Made by a program: the position numbers and the translations under genes
From: Capitella teleta
Lineage: Eukaryota; Annelida; Polychaeta; Capitellidae
Assembly: GCA_000328365.1 (NCBI GenBank)
Contig: KB308724.1
Location: 508,321-572,320, forward strand
Length of the DNA stretch: 64,000 nt
Direction of reading: 5' to 3'
Shown: one piece after another, positions 54,501-64,000 of the stretch
Layout: every line of letters starts with the position of its first letter
How positions within the stretch are numbered: position 1 is the first letter of the stretch
Notes under the pieces: model-generated
Databases searched by the model: none
What the model saw: the letters and a program-made list of their open reading frames with translations, nothing else
Told to the model about the DNA's origin: nothing

Positions 54501-55867
54501 TCTTATCTTATCTTATGTTTGCCTTCAGGAGTCCCGTGACTTGGAAGGTGCCCCACAAGGGCTCAGTGTATGCCTCCCTTAGGCAGCAGTACCCTTCCAT
54601 CGCCCCTACATTCACCTACAGACCTAACAGCAACCTGGGCAGAGACTATAGGGCAACGATCACGTACAAACCGGCCAGCCACCACCACACATCCCCCACA
54701 CCCCCTGCTCCAAGCTACGTACGCCTCTCACCCTCCTCAAACTCTGCACTCAACTACCAAAGCAAGGATGAAGGGTGGGCTAGGAATGTTGTATTTATTT
54801 TACAAGTGTTTGTTGATTTTAAGCAGCAAAGATCAGAAGGAGACTCCACGGAACGAGGTTGAGCAAGAAGGCGATTATGAACGGACAAACATCAAGAAAT
54901 TGATCCATGAATTTGAAAACCAATCCGAAGAGGTATTTCACGCCAAACTGTCATCGCGCATTGTGTTGTATGATCGTATTCACAGCACTCGAAGAAGCAG
55001 GCGATTCTGCATGGATTCCTCGAGATGGAAATGCGAGGCGTGCGGAGAGAGAACTCCTGGGTATGTGGCGCTGGTCATCTTTCGTGATTTCATTTCTTGA
55101 CTCCAGGGTGATGGCGCTACTATGATGTCACACAAATCGGTCGAAACGGATCATTCGGAATCTATGAACAAATGCGGCTGCTGCAGGTTTGACTGAGAGT
55201 TTATTTTGAACAAAATGGATGTTATGTAATATTAGATTCATAGTCTTCACTGTTGAGTTGAGCTTGTCTGCTTATCAGAACGCCTGAATTTGTATTTTCA
55301 GCTGACCCTGTTGTAGATATTTTAATGATATCCTGGGTAACATTTAATTCTTGATTAATGAATTCAGCAGGGAAATCACTACAGTGGAATCCAGCGTTGA
55401 GAAACCTCAGAATAAAGTGACCAGCACGGAAACCGGTCGGTGTTGAGTAGTCAAGATGGCGTGTTGCTTGTTCCTTGCTTTGCGTTTATCGTTGTGCTAA
55501 GTTCAAATTTAATTTAATGGCATAATATATTTTCATCTTTCTTCCCCTTCAGTAGAGGAAGCTGAACGGGTTTGGAAGCTTGCCATGGGAGGCACTTTAG
55601 AGGAACTTGAGGGTGCCCTCAATCCCACTTATCCACTGCCTCCGTTTCCCAGTCATGGTGAGTCAAGATGTATGACTCAAGCGTAGCATTAAGTCAATCA
55701 TTGCAGCATATGCGAGATTATTTTCAGTTTGACCACTTTATCTGTGCTCCTCGATTGTGAGACGTGTAGTTGAATTGTTTTTAATTAATTTTAATTTTCT
55801 TCTTTTTCTTTCAGAAGCAGAGGTTGTTGAGTCAGTCAAGGAAGATGAAGATGTTTCGGAAATTTGA
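51569..55867 (+). CDS. Unrecognised 418-aa protein, 11 exons
   Basis: The model has exons 51569-51657, 52729-52827, 53010-53204, 53599-53742, 54529-54774, 54827-54932, 54986-55060, 55107-55186, 55371-55435, 55553-55657 and 55815-55867. Phases match throughout and the sum is 1257 nt ending in TGA. The protein starts MENLLPTEFHFRRPTG. A short coiled coil lies at about residues 66-95 (ERMQRVEAQLDFISRQIEEL), followed by a conserved-looking middle (RLKRETDEMLGPHILNPVGR, then WKVPHKGSVYASLRQQYPS), a Ser/Pro/His-rich disordered stretch, a CGCC segment and a C-terminal block ERVWKLAMGGTLEELEGAL before an acidic end. There is no signal peptide or membrane span. I do not recognise the family; the make-up suggests a cytoskeletal or scaffolding protein, which is a guess. 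Exon 2 has a weak acceptor and is the least certain; a better acceptor at 52666 gives no open frame. Confidence 0.75.
52200..52440 (-). mobile_element. Diverged tRNA-derived SINE copy
   Basis: On the minus strand a GAGGCACC...TAGCTCAGTCTGTTTGACC head (A-box-like) is followed by GGCATTATCATGATTATG and then ATTATAATTCCTCACTC. The order matches the full SINE at 60704. Identity is low, so this is an old copy. It lies in intron 1 of the unrecognised gene and ends beside a (ATC)n run at about 52195-52217. Confidence 0.6.
53325..53562 (+). mobile_element. SINE head joined to a 75-bp-arm inverted repeat
   Basis: The first 50 nt (GCTCAGTCGGTTTGTCCAGC and TGACTGTAATCCTATGC) match the tRNA-like head of the SINE at 60704. 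From 53371 the sequence folds back: arm 53371-53449 and arm 53483-53562 are about 80% complementary (GCGGCCACCCCCTC against GAGGGGGTTGGCCGC, CATCGACGGGTAGAACTTG against CAAGTTCTGCCCATCAATG), with a 33-nt loop. It lies in intron 3 of the unrecognised gene. Confidence 0.7.
53845..54516 (+). mobile_element. 5'-truncated LINE, 3' end of reverse-transcriptase ORF
   Basis: An open frame of about 138 codons ending at 54299 matches the extreme C-terminus of jockey/CR1-superfamily non-LTR retrotransposon ORF2. It has LLQKKIVRIITLLHYRAHSD, FMFKLVNNRLP, VYDTRTVHPFKVPRY and GVILWNSF, in the usual order. It is followed by about 200 bp of AT-rich 3' UTR and a short (TTATC)n tail ending about 12 bp before the exon 5 acceptor of the host gene. 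The polymerase and endonuclease parts are absent. The frame is intact, so the insertion is probably fairly young. It fills most of intron 4. Confidence 0.85.
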
Positions 55868-55987
55868 TCTCAGAAATTCAATTATTTGATTGAATTTAAT
55901 TCTTTTAATGTGTGTTCCAATTGTTTTAGTGTTCAATTCTTGTATTTTTGAATGTTCAATTTCTTGTTATTTTGTCAATTTTCTTAT

Positions 55988-55993
55988 AATAAA
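55988..55993 (+). terminator. Poly(A) signal of the unrecognised gene
   Basis: AATAAA 121 nt after the TGA of the 418-aa gene, in AT-rich DNA. It supports the 3' end of that model. Confidence 0.6.
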
Positions 55994-57536
55994 TCAGTTA
56001 TTTTAAATATTGTCATCTTGGCTTTTGTGTAATCTTGCAAGACTACTAATATGTAAATCCAAGTATTAATTTATGAAATCTTTCTTCTGTTTCTTACATG
56101 GGATGGCTGGCAGAGGAGTTTTCCCCTGTTCTTAGTAGTGTATGATTTCAACAAAATATGCTAGTATGTGACTTTAGGGTTAGGGTTAAATCAACATATA
56201 CTTGTCTAAACCAGCTGACAGGGCAAGAACAAAGTTACAATCCTGTGCATAACGCTTTCAAAAGTAGACTTGCCACTCTGGAACCACCACCCCCTGAATC
56301 TTGGATGGACAGGGCCCTCAATACACAGGCGGAGCCTTTGGTAAAATTACGGTATATACATGTATATAATTACATATCAACTTATTAATATCTACTGGTA
56401 TGACTTATATGCGTTGTCCTTTTGATGACTCTGGCAATCTTTTTATCCTGAAGTATAGCTTATTATCTACATTTATAGGATTTGAGTTCAGGTAAACAGT
56501 GCATGTATTATACGTTGTTTTTGCTAAGTATCTCTCGATGGCGGTAAAATTGGTATTGATTTTTATCTACATAATTTGCTTTCCGTATCTCTGCGTTCTA
56601 CGTCATCAATAAGTGTGTAGAGTTGAGACTTCCGCTATTGTTGACAGCTTGTCGATTTTCTTTTCTAGTTATTCATTTTCTGTCCATTTTTGCCCCTCTA
56701 GTCTCCGACTAGCCACACATTTCTTTAAAATATGGTACGTTGTGATCTGTTCGGTTGGCTGCAAAAGCCGGTGGTCCGTAGATTTTGTTTCCACTTGGAT
56801 CACCGGTGACACTCACACTGACGGACTGGCAAGTTGAAGTCACTTACTCAAGTTACTGACTTACTTGAGTTACTCACTTACTACTTAGTGGCAAGTGGAG
56901 TGGGAGCGACAGGATCAAAACTTATGAAATAAGGAATTTGATAGGGAGTACTCTTGGACCCACACCCTGGACTTGAGGACACCTACTGGCAAAACGACAC
57001 CAGAGAAAGAATACATTTTTGCATTTAACTATTGACAGGAATGGCGGCATAGTATCCTCATGGAAGAGGGCGTTTGCTTGGGCACAGGAGGGGCAAAAGG
57101 AATGTTTGCAGAAACCCCACGATACAGACATTTGGTGGCATTTCGGAATTACAATCAACTTTCAAGGCTATATATATACATAATATTTATATTATATATA
57201 TACGGGGATATACGATCCCCGTTCTTTAACAGCATCTGAAGGATAGTTCGGCTCACAGTATATGGTTATTTTGTAGCCTACCAACTGCACATGACTTGCA
57301 CCACCTTCAATTATTCATTATTCATTATAACTATTATAATGAATAGGAGCTACATAATGGAAGAGAATAGACTTTTAACGTACACACACAACATTACACA
57401 AGGAAGCTCGATTCAAGACTGATTTTATTTTGACACAGTGCTCCCGTGAAGGTTTCACTTTCATATTATGTTTATTTCATTGCTCGACATCTGAGTGGCA
57501 CAGATTCATGCCAAATTTTGTTTTTCATATCCGCAG
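55994..57536. other. Spacer and presumed 5' region of the AP-1 sigma gene
   Basis: No confident gene. At 56219-56350 (plus) an open stretch reads like protein (NAFKSRLATLEPPPPESWMD) but is unrecognised and lacks a clear donor. The motif TTAGGGTTAGGG occurs near 56174, only two telomere-like units. Short hairpins occur at 57204-57222 and 57320-57345. A non-coding first exon of the AP-1 sigma gene probably lies here, since the initiator ATG directly follows an acceptor-like AG. Confidence 0.4.
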
Positions 57537-60500
57537 ATGCAATTTATGCTCCTGTTCAGTCGGCAAGGGAAACTGCGCTTACAAAAATGGTACGAAGCAC
57601 ATCCTGACAAACTGAAGAAGAAAATCACCCGTGAACTCATCACCACCATCTTGGCCCGTAAGCCGAAAATGTGTAGTTTCCTGGAATGGAAGGATATGAA
57701 GATTGTCTACAAAAGGTATTTACTCATCCATTTCATTTCATTAAAAGAATAAAGATATAATTATCACTTTTTATTATACTCTTAGTGAATATAAAGTTGA
57801 TTTGATAATTTGGAATATATTTGGCTTGCACAGATGTTCTATGATTTTAACCATTCACCACACTCTTGTTCACTAAACTCTAACTGCATGCAAACTTAAA
57901 ATCACTTTTGAGATGTCAATTATTTGAGATCAGGAATGCTGTAGCTTTGTAATAATGAATGAAGCCATCAATCTCCTGGCATCTCTGCAAGCCAAGTTGC
58001 TATTTGTAGAGGATTTGTCAGTATTTTGTTTGGCTTTAATTATGGGTGCATTCCAGCATCTTTTTTTTTGTGGCTGGTGACGTTAATTATGTTATTATTT
58101 CCTCTTCTCTGCCTGTTTAGTTTGTAGTTTTTAGTATTTTCCATTCAATGCTGCATTTTTATAGTCACCCCAGCAGAACTCTTTTTTTTCTAAGGTTCAT
58201 CCGTTATTTCATAGTTACTGTTTTTCGTTTTAGGATAAATAGAATTAAATATAATTTTTATGCACTTCTCTGCCAAGCAGAAAAGGTGTGGAGCCTGTAC
58301 GGTTCATTCACTCATTTACTTATAATGCTTGGTGTGGCCTTTATTGTAAGTTCCAGGATTTATAATTTTATAGCAATCAAGTAAAATCATATAAAAAATC
58401 TAAATGAATTGGAATTCATTTCAAATATTACTCTCCTCTTCACGTGACAAACCCTAATTTTAAATTCATGGCAATTTTTTTCTGGGGTTAAGTTTATGTT
58501 TGTGTATGTTGCGGGAGATAAGCGAGGTGATTTGATGCCATTGCTTTGTTTTCTATTTTTCTAGATACGCTAGTCTCTATTTTTGTTGTTGCGTTGAGCA
58601 CGATGACAATGAGCTGCTAACTCTCGAGATCATTCATCGATACGTCGAACTTCTCGATAAATATTTTGGGAATGTAAGTTTGGTGTTTTGTCTGCTTGGT
58701 TTGCTTGTACATTTCTGGTAGTGGGTGCTTCCTTCCCCCCTCCTCTCCTTTGCTCTCACTTACTGCTCTCTTCTGCACCCCCTTCTCTCTCTCTCTCTTG
58801 TGCACAGATACGCCAGTCTCTACTTCTGTTGCTGCGTGGAAGCAGACGACAATGAATTACTCACTCTCGAAGTGATTCATCGCTATGTGGAGCTACTTGA
58901 CAAGTACTTTGGCAGCGTAGGTGTTTCATCTTTTGATCTTTCAGTGTGTTTACTTCTTAAGTTGTCGTGCATCTTCAACGTGAAGCAGGTTTGCGTCAAA
59001 TTGCTGTTTATTTTCCTCTCTTCCTCTCGCTTCCTCTGTTCACCGCCAATCACTTCACTCTGGCCTCCTTTTCATCTGACCTTTTAACCCCTACAAAGTT
59101 TACATTCATGGGATTGAACCAAATATTGTATCTTTACCCCTTAGTTATAGCATTATTTTGTATCAAATATAGGGGGGGGGATATTAAGCTTTACGCAGAG
59201 TATTAATCATTAATTTGTGGCTCTAATTAGTCATTTATTTTATGAAAGAAATGTTTATTGGAAATTTGTATCTCAGGGCCGAGTGTTCTGGGACATCACT
59301 GTTCAGGATTTCTATCGATGATGACTCATCAATTTATTGCTCAGAGTAGCCTTAAATAGGTCCTATTACATGCAATTATCTAATTTCATAATCTTCACCT
59401 CAGAAATTAGATTTTCAATTTTTAACAATATTCAAACTGCAAGAGTAAGTTCAATGTTTTGATAATGTGTTGGCAAAAATTTAATTCTCCTGAGTATAAA
59501 TGTTGAGGTACGAGAAGACTGCTATTTCTTCCACTGACGTCGTTTCCGTTTTTGTAGGTGTGTGAATTAGACATCATTTTCAATTTTGAGAAAGCGTACT
59601 TCATGTTAGATGAACTTCTGCTCGGTGGAGAGGTACAGGAAACGTCCAAAAAGAACGTCTTGAAAGCGATTGCAGCACAGGATTTACTGCAGGAGGTGAG
59701 CGCATTATGTCCTCTCAGCCCAGAAGGTTGAAGCAGCATTTTTCTTATTTTTTCTATTCTTATTTTTTCCTTATGAGTCGTGCATGATTCTCACAATTTT
59801 ATTCCTTTTAAAGAGGAAATGAATTCCCTCCTAAAATTCCTCTGATTTGCATGTTGATATATCGGTCGCCAAAATTGAACAAAAGAAAGCCTTGTGTGCA
59901 CGCGTTTTTTTTGTTCATGTTTTGACGCAACCCCTCTTTGCATGATGTCGTAGTGGTGACTTTGGGTTAGATGCCACAGATCAGTTTATTGTGTTGTCAC
60001 GTAATTTTTTTTTTGCAATGTTTTCTCAAAACTTGTGTCAGCATTTTTATTTCAAATTTTTTTTTTCAAAGTTTTTTTTTTTTACAACATTTTTCAAGTT
60101 TCCAGATTTTTCTTTGGTCATAAAATAATTTTAAAAAATGAGAGATAGTGTCATGTTTTTAATATGGGTTAATTCCCAAGTTGCACAGACTCAATAGCGC
60201 GGATTTTGTTAGACTAGTTCATCAACGCTTTGTAGTACACTTTCTTCGGAGCTGTGCCTTAAAAGAGATCTGAACGAATATTGATGACAGAAAGATGTTC
60301 CCTGGACGCACGTCACATGGCTTGAAGGGACGACCGACACCTCAGCTGAATCCTCTTAAATTAGCACCATGACCCTTGAACCTTGAACCTTGAGTACTTT
60401 GAGATGTTCCATTGTCTATGGACGTAGTTGATGGCTTTTATAACGTCGTCTGTTTATTGTCTATGGTATTCAGAGTAATGATTTGTGTGATAGTTGGTTT

Positions 60501-62154
60501 GTCTACTTTCTGGATCTCATCCCAATATCTGGATATCATCCTTGTATTTGGATATCATCCCAGTATGTAGTTGGTGATTTCATCACTGTATGTTACCCTA
60601 AATGTCATTGAATGTGAAACAAATGATTGATTTTATATCGCATGAAATCCACCATGAAAAATGCTCCAAGATGCTAGATCCCCATTTTATGTCCTCATTT
60701 TACGAGGGGCACCGAATAGCTCAATCGGTTTAACTGGCTGACTGCAATCCTATGCCGACCGTGGGGCTTGAGGTCCCGGGTTCGAGACCCGATCAGGCCA
60801 TGGGCATTATGATTGTGAATTATAATTGTAATTTGTTATAATTGTAATTCTTCGGTGACTCTGCAGTGCTGCCCAACTGCCTAACAAGGCCGGGCGCTGT
60901 GTACTACTGTCTATGGTGGTATGCAGGACAAAGAACCCTTGGGATTTAGCAATAAGAGTAGGGGGAAACCTCGGTCCCGGGCCTTCTGTTCTGGCGCCCG
61001 TATCATCCGATTCGTTTGGGTGGAGCCGTAAAACCCCATCACGATCACGTCCTCATGCATTTTAGGTCCCCATTTTAGGTCCCTATTTTAAGTCATCAAT
61101 TTATGTCCCTACCTTGTAATCAATTTGAGGAATAACAGCCCCTACCTCTGGAAGTATATTTTAAAGCCCCCTTCCCCTGCTGGATTGAGCTGTCATATTC
61201 TATGGTATGGAAAGCAAATCATGGCTTTAATTCTGAAAATCCTCTTCCTGAATATTGTGATGATTATTTAATCCATGTAGACCAAAATGTTGCTTCAACC
61301 AATTGTTAAAACAATATTTCTCTTGAAATATCTGAGAGGTTTTATTTGACGAATCTTCTGTTTCCTTCCCTTGCGTTCACGAAGGATGAGGCAGTTGATA
61401 TGGCTCTCAAAGAATACGGACTCAGCTGAACTATGACATTTTTATTTCTATTTTTCTTTTTTTTTCTTCTCAATTTCTTTTTAGTTTTTAATTTCATTAT
61501 TTTTACATGTTCACGTTGTGCAAATTATAAATTTTTTTCTCTGGGAGAGGTAGATGTCTTTAGCCTTCTGTGCCTTGTTGTCATGGTGACGTGGTTGCCT
61601 TGGTTACCAAACATTCAATCTTATTTGAATGCTTTCAAAATGACTGCATGTATACTTAAGTGAGCTTGTGTTTTGTTAATTACGGGTTTTATTTTTCACT
61701 TTTTTTTTCTTTGTTTCCATAGGAAAAAGAAATATTTGAATATTATTTCAAAAGTCATTTTGCTTAGGTTGTATATCTGTTGTCCGTTGGAATGTGGTGG
61801 TCCATTTTTATTTAAATCCCAATTTAATTATTTCCATCTTTCTTTCTCTCCTCCTTTATTTCTCTCTTTCTTTCTCCTTTTATTCTTTGTGAACCTTTAC
61901 AACAGAAAAACCAAAAACCAAAATTGGTTCCTCTAGACTCACAAAATGCAATCTACATGTACTCAAAATATTTTTTTAATTTTTTTTTTTCCGCAATTTT
62001 TAAAAAGATATCAAAAATCACCAAAAGCAATATAAGAAGAAAAAAAGTAAAATCATCTCGTTATTCCACGTCAATGATCTGACCCTGTGCTTCTTTATTT
62101 GACCACCAGGAGGAGACACCTCAAGGCTTCTTCGAAGATCATGGTCTTGGTTAA
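57537..62154 (+). CDS. AP1S2: AP-1 complex sigma subunit with alternative exons
   Basis: This is the small (sigma) chain of the AP-1 clathrin adaptor, which works at the trans-Golgi network and endosomes and helps bind dileucine sorting signals. Constitutive exons are 57537-57715 ([31 protein letters not shown]) and 59558-59695 ([30 protein letters not shown]). Between them lie two versions of one exon, 58565-58673 and 58808-58916. The last exon is either 61385-61429 or 62110-62154. Each product is 156 aa, close to the human 157. Vertebrate AP1S1, AP1S2 and AP1S3 are probably co-orthologues, so the symbol is approximate. The ATG directly follows CCGCAG, which suggests a 5' UTR intron or a spliced leader site. 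All junctions keep frame. Confidence 0.96.
58565..58673 (+). other. AP-1 sigma alternative exon 3a
   Basis: 109 nt, encoding the end of Arg plus 36 residues ([20 protein letters not shown] through DKYFGN). The acceptor is TTTTTCTAG and the donor GTAAGT. It differs from exon 3b at three residues: His/Ala after CCCVE, Ile/Val in LEIIHR, and the final Asn/Ser. Confidence 0.9.
58735..58807 (+). promoter_or_regulatory. CU-rich tract before exon 3b
   Basis: An almost uninterrupted pyrimidine run with CCCCCTCCTCTCC and a (CT)n end (TCTCTCTCTCTC) leads into the GTGCACAG acceptor of exon 3b. It is much longer than the tract before exon 3a. Such tracts can bind PTB-type repressors, so it is a candidate control element for exon choice. 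The role is inferred. Confidence 0.5.
58808..58916 (+). other. AP-1 sigma alternative exon 3b
   Basis: 109 nt with the same phases as exon 3a, encoding [20 protein letters not shown] through DKYFGS. Vertebrate AP1S ends this exon in FGS, so 3b is closer to the canonical form at its last residue, while 3a keeps the canonical Ile of LEIIHR. Donor GTAGGT. Confidence 0.92.
60704..61056 (+). mobile_element. Full-length tRNA-derived SINE
   Basis: The head is tRNA-like, with an A-box (TAGCTCAATCGGTTTA) and a perfect B-box core (GGTTCGAGACC) about 45 nt later. A body of about 250 bp follows, ending at GTGGAGCCGTAAAACCCC. Flanking GTCCTCATTTTA (left) and GTCCTCATGCATTTTA (right) look like a diverged target-site duplication. 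It sits in the intron between exon 4 and the alternative last exons of the AP-1 sigma gene. Other copies are at 9075 and 52200, and a head at 53325. Confidence 0.85.
61385..61429 (+). other. AP-1 sigma alternative last exon 5a
   Basis: A pyrimidine-rich acceptor (ending CACGAAG) leads to 14 codons, [14 protein letters not shown], and TGA. It joins in phase 0 to LLQE of exon 4. No close AATAAA was noticed behind it, so its poly(A) site is unknown. Confidence 0.75.
62110..62154 (+). other. AP-1 sigma alternative last exon 5b
   Basis: The acceptor GACCACCAG leads to 14 codons, [14 protein letters not shown], and TAA, also phase 0. It is the better match to the vertebrate tail (EEAETPRSVLEEIGL). 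AATAAA signals follow at 62826 and 62839. Confidence 0.85.
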
Positions 62155-62825
62155 TTTATTCACGGACCATAGTTTAATGTGATGTGTAAAGTAAATGGTT
62201 ACAGTTAGCAGTATTCAGTGTCGATCGTGTTTGTAAACTCATTCTTCTCTATTTAATTCCCTCTTCCTTTATTTCATACTTATTCACATTCTTGTATTAA
62301 TTATTTAATTAATACTGTAATACTGCCAAAAAGAATTCAATCATGATTGACGGTTTACAGCGAACATAGCAAATCTTTTTTGGCTCCAAATTTGGGCTTT
62401 TTCGCAGAATTCACGTGTATGGAAGAAATTAATCTCAGTGTGTTTTAATTTAATCCTCTGATTGTTTGGTCCCATGGTAACTGAAATAATTATATCTGAT
62501 TGTTTAGCCAAAATTGAAAATAATAATAATTGAATATTCAATTTGTAATTCTCAATTAACATAGACTCAAATTGTGAATCATTTGATAATTGTACTCATA
62601 TTTGTTTGAATATCTTGCCACTGATTACTTCTACAATCTTTTGTCATGATATTATTTTGAAGGGATTTCCATTCTTATTTTCTTACTAAACTTATCACAT
62701 TTTCTAGTCTTTGGTTTGTGAAGAATCTCTTAATCTGATATTTTACTTTTTTTTTTTTTTTTTCCTTTGGTATTAACGGTTTACTGTGTGTTCATTGATG
62801 AGAGCTTTATTGTCAAAATATATTG

Positions 62826-62844
62826 AATAAAATCATGAAATAAA
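62826..62844 (+). terminator. Two overlapping-range poly(A) signals, AP-1 sigma
   Basis: AATAAA at 62826-62831 and again at 62839-62844, about 670 nt after the exon 5b stop, followed by T/G-rich sequence. This is a typical poly(A) site layout. Confidence 0.6.
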
Positions 62845-64000
62845 TTTCTGTGTTTATTCTTTCATTTGTGTTCTTTGGTTTTGAGAAAGCATTGCAGCTA
62901 TTATGGGATATCATTGTAGGGTTAAATCGTGACATGGGCTGTTCTGTTAACTTTTGAAGCACTGAGCCTCCACTGCACTATTGATTTTGGTAGAGATCTC
63001 TCCACAATTCAATTTCTGTGGAGTTCTCAATTGTACATACTCTGGCTGCGTCTTTTAGTAGCATGTTCGCAGCTTATATAGCATGGCCGAAATGCATGAA
63101 TTTTTGCTTTGTAGGAATCCGAAGACCCTCCGAGCATATTAGAAGAGTTGGGATTTTAGTGTATGTATGGGTGAGAATTCTTGCTCTAATGAACTCGTAT
63201 GCATAGAAAGGTTGATGTGTTTGCATCGAGTACTATGAAGCCAGGTGACATCTTGGATTGCTCTTTTAAAAGTCATTTCAAACCACAAATCAACTGGCTC
63301 AATTTCCTCCTTGCAATAATATCCAACCTTTTTATATCTCCATTTGGATCTGCTTTTTATTTTTTTCCATTCATTTTCTCACTCGCATTCTATTTCTTTG
63401 TTTTCTCGTGTTTGCCGCACGATTATTTTACATCCTCTGTCCTCTTATCTTGTCACATAGAAAAACTAATGAATTCTGCCTACGTAACTAGTTTTCCTAT
63501 GTGAATATTGTTATCTTTACTTTTTTTCTCTTCTTACTCATATATAATATCCTTTATCCCACAATGTACAATAAATTTTATCTCCTGTGTAGACATTGGT
63601 CAGAAAATGTCGAAACTATTGAATATCCACAAAGTTCTACAAGAATAATTATGGAGCGAATCTAATAATTCTGGTCCCTAAATTACTTACCTTACATTCC
63701 AAATGTCTTGATAAGTTGCTAATTATGATGCTTCAAGCATGAATTTAAATATATTTTTCATTTTGCTTATTCCTTCACCCGAAAAAAAAACAACCCCAAA
63801 TGCTTGCTTTTAATTTGTGTTTTATTGAGTTATCATTTTGTGGTTTTTATCATAATATCACCACCGCATTTTATTTCCCGTTTTAATTCATTCTCTTTCA
63901 TGTTATCTTTTCTGCTATATATAGCCATATATAGCTCATCTCTCTGATAACATTTCAAATTTGTTCTTATTTCATTTTTTTTTTTATTTTTATTTTCGTT
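62845..64000. other. Downstream AT-rich DNA, no gene seen
   Basis: I found no supported exon, RNA gene or repeat copy here. The sequence is T-rich with many short poly-T tracts, so long pseudo-frames rich in Phe, Leu and Ser arise by chance. Confidence 0.5.

Noticed and set aside
56174-56190. Interstitial telomere repeat
   Set aside because: Only two TTAGGG-like units occur, which is expected by chance.
60720-60800. A functional tRNA gene
   Set aside because: A- and B-box are present, but the sequence does not close into a cloverleaf and continues into a body shared with other SINE copies.
40460-62154. An operon of INTS1, the unrecognised gene and the AP-1 sigma gene
   Set aside because: Spacers are about 1.6 kb and each gene has its own poly(A) signal; co-orientation alone is weak evidence.

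Overview
The window is nuclear DNA from a non-vertebrate metazoan. The evidence is spliced genes with GT-AG introns, clear orthologues of animal genes (a prenylated PP1 targeting subunit, Integrator subunit 1 and the AP-1 sigma adaptin), a tRNA-derived SINE family, a LINE fragment and many microsatellites. I cannot name the phylum. Non-coding DNA is AT-rich and exons are richer in GC.

Layout. 1-2040: half of a two-copy dispersed repeat, then an intronless 161-codon ORF of unknown function. 4427-18011 (minus): a PPP1R16 (MYPT3/TIMAP-type) gene with kilobase-scale introns; nine coding exons were placed and one exon that the reading phase requires was not found. 18012-40459: about 22 kb with no gene I can defend. 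It holds a foldback element, a 449-bp element with terminal inverted repeats, long ATT and GT microsatellites, an assembly gap beside a poly-C run, and most of an unusual excess of the palindrome TGACGTCA. 40460-49984 (plus): INTS1, reconstructed as 44 coding exons and about 2063 aa, with nearly all introns 41-105 nt. 51569-55867 (plus): an 11-exon, 418-aa protein I do not recognise, with a SINE, an inverted repeat and a LINE 3' end in its introns. 57537-62154 (plus): an AP-1 sigma gene with two tandem copies of one internal exon that can only be used one at a time, and two alternative last exons. 62155-64000: 3' UTR and downstream DNA.

The recognised genes do not form a pathway. They are housekeeping genes for PP1 targeting at membranes, nascent RNA cleavage and clathrin adaptor trafficking. 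INTS1, the unknown gene and the AP-1 sigma gene are co-oriented, but gaps of about 1.6 kb argue against an operon. The most notable items are the duplicated mutually exclusive exons of the AP-1 sigma gene, the TGACGTCA excess and the undescribed repeat elements. All exon models rest on splice-site and phase reasoning by eye plus recalled family sequences; no search or transcript data were available.
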